This document shows positions 27,356-36,840 of a stretch of DNA of 50,252 nt, in pieces; the first letter of the stretch is position 1, and each line of letters begins with the position of its first letter. The notes beneath the pieces were generated by a model that was not told the origin of the DNA, did no database searches, and saw only the letters and a program-made list of their open reading frames with translations. A program made the position numbers and the translations under genes. This stretch comes from Legionellales bacterium. GTDB taxonomy: Bacteria > Pseudomonadota > Gammaproteobacteria > JAHCLG01. The stretch spans positions 1-50,252 of the forward strand of contig JAHCLG010000015.1 of NCBI GenBank assembly GCA_026125385.1, in the 5' to 3' direction.

Positions 27356-28686
27356 TAATAAGTTACAGCAGAAATACGTTACACAAACGCTTACAGTACC
27401 AAACCTCACAACTTTGGGACAATCTGGTAAGCCCACTTTGTGGTGTTGTTCCTAGAATGTATTCCTATTTACGCCAAACCTACGATCCCTATACTATCGC
27501 ATTAGGTGCTGAGTTAACCGACGTTGCCAGATGGAAAGGTATCGTCGGCAACGTTACTTATCATATTGGCGGTATGGGTTTAAATCGAGAAGATGCAATG
27601 ATTAAGTGCTTAGCCGAATCTTATGAGCGCTATACTGCTTTTATGTTTGATTATCAGCAATCCACTCCATCTATTTATCAATCCTATAATGAAATCAAGT
27701 CAAGTTATTCCAATGATTTATTACCTAAAACATCATCTTTGTCATATTTTAGTAACAATCAATTTAAAAATAGCCCACATTTTAAACCTTTTAATGCAGA
27801 TGAGAAAATGTGCTGGCTACGCTTGCCTGAGTTGACAAGTTTAAAACACATTTGGTTGCCCGCTCATTTATTGATTTTAGGTTATTCATCTCATAGGGAA
27901 AAACCAGAACCAAGACTCAATGGTGCAGTAAGCACTGGTAACGCCGTCCATCGCGACTATCAATCCTGTATTCTTAACTCACTACTTGAGCTCATTTTGA
28001 TTGATACAACCATTGGACATTGGTATTGCGATTATAAAGCATATAAAATTAATTTTGATCAACGTACTAAACGATTAGAAAAAATAGTAAATAAAAGCAT
28101 TCCCTTAAATAATATCGATATCGAATTTTATTGGCTGCCTAACCCAGATTTTTCAGTATTTAATATCGCATGCGTGGCTAAGAGTGATGCTGTTCCAAAA
28201 TTTTGTGTAGGCTTAGGTAGCGATACTAAATTAGAAAAAGCAATGTATAAAGCATATTTGGAATTATCAGGAACCCGGTTTTTAGCTAATACACTCGCGG
28301 TTTTGAAAGCAAATGATAAAATATCTGACAATATTTCAAACTTAGATGATAACGTATTTTTGTATGCTAATGGAAAAAACAATGATTTTGTAAATAGAAA
28401 ATTTGATAAAAATAATACTATTAAAGCAAATGAAATTCCAGGGGAGGAAAATTCAGATCAACGAGTCGCACTTAAGAAAATTATAGAATCTTTTAGAGAG
28501 TCTGGAAAACAACTTGCGTTTTTGGATTATTCTAACGAGGAAAGCCAACAATTAGGTTTAGTGGCTACCAAATTATGGAGCCCAGATTTGTTAACCCTTC
28601 CTCTACCTAATTCTGTTCCAATCAATCATCCGCGATTTAATATTTATGGTGGAGTTAAGCATGTTGAACCACACCCTTATCCATAG
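27352..28686 (+). CDS. YcaO-domain cyclodehydratase (SagD-like)
   Basis: The YcaO enzyme uses ATP to cyclise Cys/Ser/Thr onto the preceding carbonyl. The ATP/Mg region TYHIGGMGLNREDAM ... LAESYERYTAFMF matches the conserved YcaO SxGKGxxxxxA...EAxER pattern. The protein ends in PHPYP, the Pro-rich PxPxP terminus diagnostic of azoline-forming YcaO proteins. The 444 residues are standard for SagD. Its start overlaps the previous gene by four bases, and the next gene starts inside its last codons, suggesting tight coupling. Confidence 0.93.
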   Translation: MIISYSRNTLHKRLQYQTSQLWDNLVSPLCGVVPRMYSYLRQTYDPYTIALGAELTDVARWKGIVGNVTYHIGGMGLNREDAMIKCLAESYERYTAFMFDYQQSTPSIYQSYNEIKSSYSNDLLPKTSSLSYFSNNQFKNSPHFKPFNADEKMCWLRLPELTSLKHIWLPAHLLILGYSSHREKPEPRLNGAVSTGNAVHRDYQSCILNSLLELILIDTTIGHWYCDYKAYKINFDQRTKRLEKIVNKSIPLNNIDIEFYWLPNPDFSVFNIACVAKSDAVPKFCVGLGSDTKLEKAMYKAYLELSGTRFLANTLAVLKANDKISDNISNLDDNVFLYANGKNNDFVNRKFDKNNTIKANEIPGEENSDQRVALKKIIESFRESGKQLAFLDYSNEESQQLGLVATKLWSPDLLTLPLPNSVPINHPRFNIYGGVKHVEPHPYP

Positions 28687-29302
28687 CTCTATTCTTGACA
28701 AGCTAATACTATATTTTTTATGTTGTGGAAGTTTATTTTTTAGCATCAGGGTTTATGGAAAATTAAAATTCCACAAAAAAAATGAGCAATATTTAACTGC
28801 ATTCATTATAAACAGTGCAATTTTTATTTATGGATTAATAACTTTACAGATTAAATTGCAATTTCACTATACTTCAGTTACTAACACTATCTTTATGGCG
28901 TTAATTTCAATTAGCATGGCAATTTTTATGTTTTTTGTCGAGTTAAAATCTTACCAAACCAATCCCATTTATTTTCGTTTATTGAGCAGAGTATCTGTCA
29001 CCACTATATCCGCGTCATTAACGGCGGTTAGCGAAGAAGTGCTATTTCGAGGAATTATTGTATTAATATCGACAAATTATCAAGGTTCATTTCGTTATTT
29101 ATTATTAACTTTTGGCACACTGATGTTTGGTGCCTCACATTTATATTATGGATGGAAGCAGTTTTTACTGAAAAACATATTTTCTGTATCATTAACGCTA
29201 TTGGTTTTAATGTCTGATAATTTAATATTTCCAATAATTACTCACGTTATATTTAACTATATGATAACTCAACTATTTAACTCTCAAGAGAAAAAAATAT
29301 GA
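28661..29302 (+). CDS. CPBP-family membrane protein (SagE-like; leader protease or immunity)
   Basis: This polytopic protein has the Abi/CAAX-protease motifs SEEVLFRGIIVL (EExxxR), FGASHLYYGWKQFL (FxxxH) and HVIFNYM (HxxxN type), so the catalytic set looks intact. In SLS clusters SagE is proposed to remove the leader or protect the producer. The start is ATG 28661, with GGAG six bases upstream; an ATG at 28646 is also in frame. It overlaps the YcaO gene by 26 bp, and its stop overlaps the next ATG (ATGA). Confidence 0.85.
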   Translation: MLNHTLIHSSILDKLILYFLCCGSLFFSIRVYGKLKFHKKNEQYLTAFIINSAIFIYGLITLQIKLQFHYTSVTNTIFMALISISMAIFMFFVELKSYQTNPIYFRLLSRVSVTTISASLTAVSEEVLFRGIIVLISTNYQGSFRYLLLTFGTLMFGASHLYYGWKQFLLKNIFSVSLTLLVLMSDNLIFPIITHVIFNYMITQLFNSQEKKI

Positions 29303-30024
29303 ATATTACTTTATCTTCAATGATATTGAGCATATTGGTAGTGCTTTACTATCATTATTTCAAAAATGCATTACGAATTCCAGTATCTGCTGTTTCACAC
29401 TATTTTCACTTTACCAGAAATTATCCGTTAGAAGTAGCTAAGGGTGGTGTTGGTTTTATTTTAGTCGTTTTATCGCATGGCGTTTTTGCCATTTTCCTCT
29501 GCATACTACTAAAAGTTCCATTTTCGTCATTAGGAATATTAAATTTTGATCTATCTCAAACTATAAAGGGGCTTTTACTTGGGCTTGGTTTAGGCGGAAC
29601 AGCAGCAATCTTAACCCTGCTCGTGATGAAATTAGTAGAAATAGTAGTGAAATCTAACATTAATGAATTAATGAAAAATATTTCGTCTGGTTGGATTAAA
29701 AGTTATTACTATGTAAAGCTATTATTACCAAAGCCAATTGCCTATTTATTTATTATAGCCCAATTGGCCTGTGAAGAAGTTATTTTCAGAGGAGTATTTC
29801 AACAGTATTTGATGGAATTTGGCATAGTCCTTTCAATTCTAATTGCCACATTATTATTTGCATTAATGCAAATTTTTCAAATGCCTTCGGCACGGACAGC
29901 AATGTTTCCGGTCATAGGGGCATTAGTCATGGGGCCGATTCATGGGATACTATTTTATTGTACCCAATCTCTTTGGCCATTAATCACATCGCATACTGCG
30001 TTTTTTTTATTATTAACGGCCTAA
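29299..30024 (+). CDS. Second CPBP-family membrane protein, active site partly lost
   Basis: The 241-residue polytopic protein contains CEEVIFRGVFQQYL, so it belongs to the same CPBP superfamily. The second motif reads LLFALMQIFQ with Gln in place of His, and the last is ITSHTAFFLLL without Asn. It is therefore probably not a protease and may act in self-protection or substrate binding. Its start overlaps the preceding stop by four bases. Two CPBP genes in a row are unusual next to a SagE-only arrangement. Confidence 0.78.
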   Translation: MNITLSSMILSILVVLYYHYFKNALRIPVSAVSHYFHFTRNYPLEVAKGGVGFILVVLSHGVFAIFLCILLKVPFSSLGILNFDLSQTIKGLLLGLGLGGTAAILTLLVMKLVEIVVKSNINELMKNISSGWIKSYYYVKLLLPKPIAYLFIIAQLACEEVIFRGVFQQYLMEFGIVLSILIATLLFALMQIFQMPSARTAMFPVIGALVMGPIHGILFYCTQSLWPLITSHTAFFLLLTA

Positions 30025-30033
30025 GAGGGTAAA

Positions 30034-30933
30034 ATGCATAAAGAATTACAAGCTAATGAAACGATACCGATTGTGATCAAAGAGGTTTTTTTCCAGCAAA
30101 ACAATCAGGTATTACTCGATATACCCCACTTGCACGTTAATCACGGAGACAGAATCTTACTGCTAGGAAAAAATGGTTGTGGTAAATCAACTCTCCTTAA
30201 TACACTAGCGGGTTTATTATCTCCTCAAGGATTAGTCTCAATTTTTTCAACGCCAGCCGGATCACTTTCCGCGAAAAAAAAATTAAGCTATCTCACCCAA
30301 CACATAGATTACCCACCAAGAATATCGATAAAAGAAATTATTGATTTTGTTGCGGCTCATACACATAATAAAATTAACCCTATAACTATTTGTCAGCAAT
30401 TTGGACTTGATCCTGAAAAACATGCTCAACTATTATCAGGTGGTCAAAAACAACGGTTAGCCTTAGCGTTGGCAATGCTCAATCAACCAAAAATTGTTTT
30501 ACTCGATGAGCCGGATTCGGGTTTAGATATTCAATTTCGGGAAGTTATTTTACGCGAAATGCTTAATTTAATGGTGAATAATCAGCTTACTTTTATTATG
30601 GTTTCGCATTCATTTGCTAATCTTACTGAATATTTTAATCGTGTTTGGGTAATGAAATCCGGGAAAATAATCACCGATATTAGCATGAGAAAATTTCTAC
30701 AAAATACCACAACGATTCACCGCTGGGATATTGAGACTGAACAACATGAGCAAGCTATTTCATTTTGCCAAAAACATTCAATACCGTTTGTAAAACTGGG
30801 AGAGCAGCTACGAATTTATTCAAAAGATCATCACAAAACATCGATATTGCGTGCTTATTTTCAACCCTATCAAGCAAGCATGAAACCAATGACCGCAGAA
30901 GATATCTATTTTTACTATGAGGAAAGCCATTAA
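30034..30933 (+). CDS. ABC transporter ATP-binding protein of the modified-peptide exporter
   Basis: The 299 residues have Walker A LLGKNGCGKSTLLNTL, Q-loop LTQHIDYPP, signature LLSGGQKQRLALALAM, Walker B KIVLLDEPDSGLD and H-loop VSHS. The C-terminal 90 residues (WDIETEQHEQAISFCQKHSI onward) form an accessory domain as in many drug and bacteriocin exporters. It pairs with the permease encoded directly afterwards (overlap TAATG) and is the counterpart of SagG. It presumably exports, or confers resistance to, the mature peptide. Confidence 0.92.
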   Translation: MHKELQANETIPIVIKEVFFQQNNQVLLDIPHLHVNHGDRILLLGKNGCGKSTLLNTLAGLLSPQGLVSIFSTPAGSLSAKKKLSYLTQHIDYPPRISIKEIIDFVAAHTHNKINPITICQQFGLDPEKHAQLLSGGQKQRLALALAMLNQPKIVLLDEPDSGLDIQFREVILREMLNLMVNNQLTFIMVSHSFANLTEYFNRVWVMKSGKIITDISMRKFLQNTTTIHRWDIETEQHEQAISFCQKHSIPFVKLGEQLRIYSKDHHKTSILRAYFQPYQASMKPMTAEDIYFYYEESH

Positions 30934-31622
30934 TGTTATTTTCAAACTATCTGATCCTGGTATTAAAACAATTATACCGAATAAAGATCGCATTTTTCTT
31001 TACACTTATTTTTCCATTAATTTTATATTTATTATTTAATCAAGGTAAAAATGCGTTATCTCTCATTGGATTTTTCAATTTTGCCATTCAAAGTGCCATG
31101 TTGCAATCTGTAGGCATGTTTATTTCTGCCTCGAAAAATACTGCCTGGGGATGTTATGTTGAGACTCTACCCGCCCCTTCTTTATACCAGGCCGCTAGCA
31201 TTATTATCGGCATGCTCTTAGTGGGGATCTTGGGTGTTATTGCCATCGCTGCAATCGATTTTATTATTTATCATACCTTATCATTGAATAGCTTATTATT
31301 AGCATTAATAAGTTGTTTACCTGGGGCATTAGCCATGGGAGCATTAGGATATTTAATTGGCTATCATCTCGACCCGATGTCATCTCGTAATATACTCGTA
31401 CTAACCAATATTGTGTTTATGTTTTTAACGTTTACCAGCGGACATATTCAACAATGCTTATCTTGGTTTTTCTTGCCAAATGCCTGGATGCTATTCAGTT
31501 ATCACTTATCATTAGCACACACGTTCGATATGGCGAGGTTTGCCATTATCATGAGCTATTTTTTGGTGTTTTTAGCGATCATCCATTTTTATCAGCCACC
31601 TAAAACTGGACATCAATATTAG
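30933..31622 (+). CDS. ABC-2-type permease of the modified-peptide exporter
   Basis: The 229-residue protein has about six hydrophobic helices (IAFFFTLIFPLILYLLF; IIIGMLLVGILGVIAIAAI; LISCLPGALAMGALGYLIGY; a final SYFLVFLAIIHFY). Its position directly after the ATPase and its size match SagH/SagI-like permeases. Only one permease gene is present, so a homodimer is likely, whereas streptococcal systems use two. Its ATG shares a base with the ATPase stop. Confidence 0.85.
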   Translation: MLFSNYLILVLKQLYRIKIAFFFTLIFPLILYLLFNQGKNALSLIGFFNFAIQSAMLQSVGMFISASKNTAWGCYVETLPAPSLYQAASIIIGMLLVGILGVIAIAAIDFIIYHTLSLNSLLLALISCLPGALAMGALGYLIGYHLDPMSSRNILVLTNIVFMFLTFTSGHIQQCLSWFFLPNAWMLFSYHLSLAHTFDMARFAIIMSYFLVFLAIIHFYQPPKTGHQY

Positions 31623-31628
31623 TTTTTA

Positions 31629-31877
31629 ATGACAGATCAAAATCTTGAGTTCATAAAAAAAGCTACCGCAGCTTTAATCACTCAAACTGAAGAATCGGCT
31701 AAGCTTGCTGATATTGTTTCAGCCCCACCTCATCCCAAACCATTTAAAAACGCAGGTTGCAACCGTTCGATTTTATTCGCTAAAAAATACAACTCTAAAA
31801 TTACCACGAAAGATAATACATTCGCAGATATTATGATCAATATAACAGGGAAAAAACGTTACAATTCACTAGACTAG
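31629..31877 (+). CDS. Small hypothetical protein at the end of the LAP operon
   Basis: The 82 residues begin MTDQNLEFIKKATAALITQT with a predicted amphipathic helix, then a Pro-rich link (SAPPHPKPFKNAGCNRSIL) and a Lys/Asn-rich tail. It starts only seven bases after the permease stop without a clear ribosome site. There is one Cys and no Cys/Ser/Thr-rich core, so it does not look like another precursor. It may be an operon-specific accessory or immunity factor, or decayed DNA; I recognise no family. Confidence 0.45.
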   Translation: MTDQNLEFIKKATAALITQTEESAKLADIVSAPPHPKPFKNAGCNRSILFAKKYNSKITTKDNTFADIMINITGKKRYNSLD

Positions 31878-31900
31878 AGAAACTTAGTATCACTCTAAGA

Positions 31901-32003
31901 TGCGTTGACAATTTGCTATAGCGCAGTCTAGTCGGAGTAACTGAGCAGCGGAGTACAGGAAATCAAGGAAATACACCAGCAGAGTAGAATTATCAACATG
32001 TCT
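31901..32003. mobile_element. Decayed, shortened copy of the 141-bp MITE
   Basis: The left end (GCGTTGACAATTTGCTAT) and right end (CACCAGCAGAGTAGAATT) match the copy at 10277-10417. The shared interior GAGCAGCGGAGTACA also matches. The outer ends have diverged and about 40 internal bases are missing. It lies between the operon end and a minus-strand unknown gene. The two copies show that the element family is dispersed and old in this genome. Confidence 0.75.
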
Positions 32004-32042
32004 CAAATAATTCACCATAATACTAGCTTATCACTAAGCAAA

Positions 32043-33014
32043 CTATTTCGGTTTTTTTAATGGATGCTCAACCGTAAGTGTTCGTTCCAGATCTTTTTTC
32101 AATGACGCAACTGAAATGGCTGGGGAATTTTTAAATATAGGGCTTAATCGCGATAATAAGAATGCATTATTAGATTTTATATCAGCCTCAGCTTTTAAAT
32201 AGGATTCCGTGTCTGGAGCTTGTAAATAGTGGTTAATATAACAGTCATTAAAATAGTTTAAGTAATTATCTGCGCGTGCGATCACTTTCTCTAGAGAGCT
32301 AAAAGCATACTCCGAGCTAACAAATGCGTATAGATGACTACTTTGCCATCGCAGATAGGGAACGGGGACTTCAGCCGTTGGTTTAGCGCTTAGCAACTCA
32401 TTAAAATTTTTATGATAAGGTCTAATATAAGTCGCTCTTACCTCACCGTATCTTGCTGTAATCACTGCATGCTCTGGAGAAAGAGCACGCACAACAGGAG
32501 TTGCGCCGCAAGTGGGTGTTCCATCTTTGCTAAGTACCGTACCATCCCCCCATTGTCTGGTGAAATGACTATAAGTGCCCACGTTAGAATTGTGATAAAA
32601 AAATATTTTTTCAAATCCTTGATGAGTAGAAAAATCTTTTGGATCATCTAACTTAACCCATCCTTCTTTTATTAGATCATCGACTCTCCAATCAACCATT
32701 GATGTTAATTCTTTATTGAGTTGAGTATTGTCAAGAAAATCATATCCCAATAATGTATATCGCAAACAGCAAGCATCCATCACAGGGACTTCAAACAATT
32801 GGATAGTTGCATCATTCTCCATTTGAACATTAAAGTCTTTTTGATAAACAGCATAAGTGATCGCTAAATTCCTGATCGACTCTAATGTATGTGCAGGGGT
32901 AATAAAGATAGATGAAAGTTGTTGTGGTGGATTAATAAGAGTTGCAGTTTGATATTGCTCTAGAACTAATTCTCGCCAATTGTTGGGTAGATTTAAAATT
33001 AGTTTCTCTGGCAT
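32043..33014 (-). CDS. Hypothetical protein, effector-like
   Basis: The protein has about 323 residues from ATG 33014 (MPEKLILNLPNNW); a GTG at 33020 is in frame. No signal peptide or membrane helix is seen. The C-terminus ends in a charged HPLKKPK, and the central part contains FFYHNSNVGTYSHFTRQWGD and CGATPVVRALSPEHAVITAR. The family is unrecognised. Its isolation beside mobile-element debris and its cytosolic character fit a host-directed effector or accessory protein, but that is only inference. Confidence 0.6.
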   Translation of the reverse strand: MPEKLILNLPNNWRELVLEQYQTATLINPPQQLSSIFITPAHTLESIRNLAITYAVYQKDFNVQMENDATIQLFEVPVMDACCLRYTLLGYDFLDNTQLNKELTSMVDWRVDDLIKEGWVKLDDPKDFSTHQGFEKIFFYHNSNVGTYSHFTRQWGDGTVLSKDGTPTCGATPVVRALSPEHAVITARYGEVRATYIRPYHKNFNELLSAKPTAEVPVPYLRWQSSHLYAFVSSEYAFSSLEKVIARADNYLNYFNDCYINHYLQAPDTESYLKAEADIKSNNAFLLSRLSPIFKNSPAISVASLKKDLERTLTVEHPLKKPK

Positions 33015-33141
33015 GCTCACTCATTTTTATAATATGATTCTGAATATTAATGACCATGATTTACGGCTAGGAAGTGCCGAACATTATGACGATAATTTAC
33101 AGTATAGCTCATCTTTCTATTTTTTCTACTCAAGCAAAAAA

Positions 33142-33351
33142 TTATATCGAAGTCGTGTTGTGATTTTTTAATTCTTCGATATGATCTTTCGCCCAATACA
33201 CTTTACTGAGTGTATCCGTAAATTTTTCCATAAACTCTTTATCGAATTCAATATTATTGCAGTCTAAAATTTTTTTAATTTCATGGGTGATCACCGTAAG
33301 ATTGTGATGCAAATCATTGATAATAGAATCGAGTGTATATTGGTTAACCAT
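33142..33351 (-). CDS. Small hypothetical protein (69 residues)
   Basis: A strong AGGAG lies seven bases before ATG 33351. The sequence MVNQYTLDSIINDLHHNLTV ... EFMEKFTDTLSKVYWAKDHI is predicted almost wholly helical and acidic, as in small regulatory or antitoxin-like proteins. No family is recognised. It stands alone between an effector-like gene and dnaJ. The flanking 33352-33504 region shows nothing else. Confidence 0.55.
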   Translation of the reverse strand: MVNQYTLDSIINDLHHNLTVITHEIKKILDCNNIEFDKEFMEKFTDTLSKVYWAKDHIEELKNHNTTSI

Positions 33352-33504
33352 AGCGATCTCCTAGTTTTAGTATTATTATTTTTTATAGAAATCTTGTTGC
33401 AAAGCGAGAAGCGTATTATCCAATGTGATGATTTTTTTCAGGTCTGGATATCCTCACTTCAAGTCAGTGAGTGTACAATAATTTAGCAATCAAAGAAAGC
33501 ATTA

Positions 33505-33540
33505 TTAGGCTTAACCCTCCAATTTTGGGGTAAACCCTAA
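33505..33540 (-). terminator. Imperfect hairpin downstream of dnaJ
   Basis: TTAGGCTTAACCCT (33505-33518) pairs with AGGGTTTACCCC-type sequence ending CCTAA (33527-33540) at about 11 of 14 positions, 43 bp past the dnaJ stop. It lacks a clear U-run. It is a plausible but weak terminator for the grpE-dnaK-dnaJ transcript. Confidence 0.35.
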
Positions 33541-33582
33541 TGTTATTGAAATTGACACATTTGCGCGGTTTAATCGAAATAG

Positions 33583-34731
33583 TTAAAACTTCATGTCATC
33601 AAAAAATTTTTTAACTTTTGAAAACCAAGAAGATTCTTGCGGACTGTGATTATGATTATCCTGACTCATGGAATCGGAAAATTGTTGTAATAATTCTTTT
33701 TGCTCACGATTTAATTTAACAGGCGTTTCGACAAACACATGACAAATTAAATCACCCGTTTGCCCACCTCTGACTGATTTCACGCCTTTACCCCGCAAGC
33801 GAAATTGTTTTCCAGTTTGGGTTTCAGCAGGAATTTTTAATTTAACACGACCATCGAGTGTTGGTGCTTCTAATTCGCCACCTAATGCCGCTAACACAAT
33901 GTTAATCGGTACTTCACAGTGCAAATCGTTACCTTGGCGTGAAAAAATCGGATGCGGTTTGATGCGAATTTGCACGTAAAGATCGCCTGCCGGACCACCA
34001 CCAAAACCGGCCTCACCTTCACCCGATAAGCGAATACGATCACCATCATCGATACCCGCAGGAATATTCACCGCTAAGGTTTTTTTATCGCGCACTCGTC
34101 CTTGTCCTCGACAGGAACCACACGGATCGCCAATCACCGTGCCAGCTCCCCGACACGACGGACAGGTTTGTTGAATGGAAAAAAAGCCTTGCTGCATGCG
34201 AATTTGCCCGTGACCGGCGCAATCAGGACAGGTTGTTGGTTTACTGCCTTTACGCGCACCACTGCCTTCACATTCTTTACAAGCGATTAAATTGGGAATA
34301 GTAATACTTTCTTTGGAACCGTGTGCGGCTTTTTCTAAATCAATGGTGATTTCATAACTTAAATCGGCACCGCGTTGCGCGCGTGAACGTCCACCGCCAT
34401 TGCTTTGTCCACGTCCACCAAAAATATCGCCAAAAATATCGTCGAAGATATCGCCAAAACCATTAAATCCGGCACCGCCACCAGGATGCCCTCCGCCCAT
34501 ATTGGGATTCACACCGGCATGGCCAAATTGATCGTAGGCTGCGCGTTTTTGACTATCGGATAAAATTTCATAGGCTTCTTTGGCTTCTTTGAATTTTTCT
34601 TCGGCGTCTTTATTATCAGGATTGCGATCGGGATGATATTTCATGGCCAAACGACGATAGGCTTTTTTAATATCGTCTTCGCTGGCATTACGTTCTAATC
34701 CGAGGGTGGCGTAGTAATCTTGTTTGGACAT
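33583..34731 (-). CDS. dnaJ: Chaperone protein DnaJ (Hsp40)
   Basis: DnaJ delivers substrates to DnaK and stimulates its ATPase. The J domain (residues 1-70) carries the HPD motif in YHPDRNPD. A Gly/Phe-rich linker follows, then four CxxCxGxG zinc repeats ([32 protein letters not shown]) and the C-terminal substrate domains. The 382 residues are normal. It is downstream of dnaK (88 bp) with an intervening hairpin. Confidence 0.98.
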   Translation of the reverse strand: MSKQDYYATLGLERNASEDDIKKAYRRLAMKYHPDRNPDNKDAEEKFKEAKEAYEILSDSQKRAAYDQFGHAGVNPNMGGGHPGGGAGFNGFGDIFDDIFGDIFGGRGQSNGGGRSRAQRGADLSYEITIDLEKAAHGSKESITIPNLIACKECEGSGARKGSKPTTCPDCAGHGQIRMQQGFFSIQQTCPSCRGAGTVIGDPCGSCRGQGRVRDKKTLAVNIPAGIDDGDRIRLSGEGEAGFGGGPAGDLYVQIRIKPHPIFSRQGNDLHCEVPINIVLAALGGELEAPTLDGRVKLKIPAETQTGKQFRLRGKGVKSVRGGQTGDLICHVFVETPVKLNREQKELLQQFSDSMSQDNHNHSPQESSWFSKVKKFFDDMKF

Positions 34732-34781
34732 GAAATGTTTATCTCGCTAGCAATTAAAATTTTCAAAAAACATTAAATAAA

Positions 34782-34807
34782 TTGAGCTAAGAACATTCTT
34801 AGCTCAA
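34782..34807 (-). terminator. dnaK-dnaJ intergenic hairpin
   Basis: Perfect 10-bp arms TTGAGCTAAG and CTTAGCTCAA surround AACATT, 12 bp after the dnaK stop. On the transcribed (minus) strand the stem is followed by U-rich TTTATTTAATG. It could attenuate read-through, lowering dnaJ relative to dnaK, or stabilise the dnaK mRNA end. Confidence 0.65.
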
Positions 34808-34819
34808 TGAATTAATTAT

Positions 34820-36748
34820 TTATTTTTTATCGTCTTTCACTTCCTCAAACTCTGCATCGACAACATTATCCTCAGCTTTAGTTTGCTGTGAACTTTGCGC
34901 TGATGATGCATCGCCTGCTGTTTGATTGGCAGCGTATAAACGTTCCGCAAGTTTTGCTGAAACATCGGTTAACTCTTTAGTTTTCGCTTCAATCAGATCT
35001 TTATCGTCGCTTTCCATGACTTTTTTCACTTCAGCAATCGCAGCTTCGATTTGTGATTTTTCCGCGCTATCCACTTTATCGCCTAATTCATTCAGCGATT
35101 TTTGCGTGGCGTGGATCATGCTATCGGCATGATTACGTGCGCTAATTAAATCGTGGAATTTTTTATCAGCTTCGGCATTTTGTTCGGCATCGGCCACCAT
35201 GCGTTGAATTTCTTCGTCGGATAAACCACTGGAGGCTTTAATCACGATCGATTGTTGTTTATTCGTGGCTTTATCTTTTGCAGAAACATTTAAAATACCG
35301 TTGGCATCGATATCGAAAGTCACTTCGATTTGGGGCATACCGCGCGGCGCAGGTGGAATATCGGTTAAATCAAAACGACCTAACGATTTATTCGCCGACG
35401 CCATTTCACGTTCACCTTGTAACACATGCACCGTTACCGCAGTTTGATTATCGTCTGCGGTAGAAAACACTTGCTGGGCTTTGGTAGGAATGGTGGTATT
35501 TTTTTGAATTAATTTCGTCATCACGCCACCCATGGTTTCAATTCCTAACGATAATGGCGTCACGTCGAGTAATAATACGTCTTTGACTTCACCGGATAAA
35601 ACGGCACCCTGAATCGCCGCACCCACAGCAACTGCTTCATCGGGGTTAACATCACGACGAGGTTCTTGAGCGAAAAAGTCTTTCACCGCTTGTTGAACAC
35701 GAGGCATACGAGTTTGACCACCGACTAAAATAACGTCGGTAATATCAGAAACACTTAAATCCGCATCTTTTAGCGCAATTTTGCAAGGATCAATAGTGCG
35801 CGTAATTAAATCTTCGACTAATGCTTCTAATTTTGCGCGCGTCACTTTAATGTTTAAATGTTTTGGTCCTGTGCTATCGGCTGTGATGTAGGGTAAATTC
35901 ACATCGGTTTGTTGAGTGGAGGATAATTCGATTTTGGCTTTTTCAGCCGCTTCTTTTAAGCGTTGTAATGCCAAAGGATCGTTACGTAAATCGATACCGG
36001 CATCTTTTTTAAATTCTGCGACTAAATAATCGATTAAACGTAAATCAAAATCTTCACCGCCTAAGAACGTGTCACCGTTAGTGGCTAATACTTCAAATTG
36101 ATGTTCACCTTCGACTTCGGCAATTTCGATAATGGAAATATCAAAGGTACCACCACCGAGATCGTAAACAGCCACTTTCGCATCACCTTTTTTCTTATCT
36201 AAACCAAAAGCCAGTGCTGCTGCGGTGGGTTCGTTAATAATGCGTTTTACTTCTAAACCGGCAATACGTCCAGCATCTTTCGTGGCTTGACGTTGCGAAT
36301 CGTTGAAATAAGCAGGAACGGTAATCACCGCTTCTTTCACTTCATGGCCTAAATAATCTTCGGCAGTTTTTTTCATTTTTACTAACACTTGCGCAGAAAC
36401 TTGCGGAGGCGCTAGTTTATTATCGCCCACTTGTACCCAAGCATCACCATTATCGGCTTTGACGATTTTATAAGGCACCATATTAATATCTTTTTGCACG
36501 ATATCGTCTTGAAAACGGCGACCAATTAAACGTTTAATGGCATATAAGGTTCGTTCAGGATTAGTCACGGCTTGACGTTTAGCAGGTGCACCTACAATGA
36601 TGTCGCCTTCTGCGGTATACGCAATAATAGAAGGTGTGGTGCGCGCACCTTCACTATTTTCGATGACGCGAGGTTTACCACTTTCCATTACTGCAACACA
36701 GGAATTCGTAGTACCAAGGTCAATGCCGATTACTTTGCTGGTAGCCAT
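34820..36748 (-). CDS. dnaK: Chaperone protein DnaK (Hsp70)
   Basis: DnaK is the central ATP-dependent chaperone. The nucleotide domain starts [19 protein letters not shown], with [14 protein letters not shown] and [14 protein letters not shown]. The interdomain linker [15 protein letters not shown] and the substrate-binding domain follow. The C-terminus is the usual acidic [10 protein letters not shown]. It has 642 residues (E. coli 638). It is preceded by grpE (92 bp), so the three chaperone genes form one heat-shock transcription unit. Confidence 0.99.
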   Translation of the reverse strand: MATSKVIGIDLGTTNSCVAVMESGKPRVIENSEGARTTPSIIAYTAEGDIIVGAPAKRQAVTNPERTLYAIKRLIGRRFQDDIVQKDINMVPYKIVKADNGDAWVQVGDNKLAPPQVSAQVLVKMKKTAEDYLGHEVKEAVITVPAYFNDSQRQATKDAGRIAGLEVKRIINEPTAAALAFGLDKKKGDAKVAVYDLGGGTFDISIIEIAEVEGEHQFEVLATNGDTFLGGEDFDLRLIDYLVAEFKKDAGIDLRNDPLALQRLKEAAEKAKIELSSTQQTDVNLPYITADSTGPKHLNIKVTRAKLEALVEDLITRTIDPCKIALKDADLSVSDITDVILVGGQTRMPRVQQAVKDFFAQEPRRDVNPDEAVAVGAAIQGAVLSGEVKDVLLLDVTPLSLGIETMGGVMTKLIQKNTTIPTKAQQVFSTADDNQTAVTVHVLQGEREMASANKSLGRFDLTDIPPAPRGMPQIEVTFDIDANGILNVSAKDKATNKQQSIVIKASSGLSDEEIQRMVADAEQNAEADKKFHDLISARNHADSMIHATQKSLNELGDKVDSAEKSQIEAAIAEVKKVMESDDKDLIEAKTKELTDVSAKLAERLYAANQTAGDASSAQSSQQTKAEDNVVDAEFEEVKDDKK

Positions 36749-36840
36749 TTATTATCTCCGTCTCATCTATTAAGTTAATTAAAATAATTTTGCTTGTTCT
36801 AGCACATGGGGATGAACTGATATTTTTCAAGCCCTGTGGT

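Noticed and set aside
31629..31877. Second LAP precursor peptide
   Set aside because: Only one Cys and no Cys/Ser/Thr-rich tail or GG motif.
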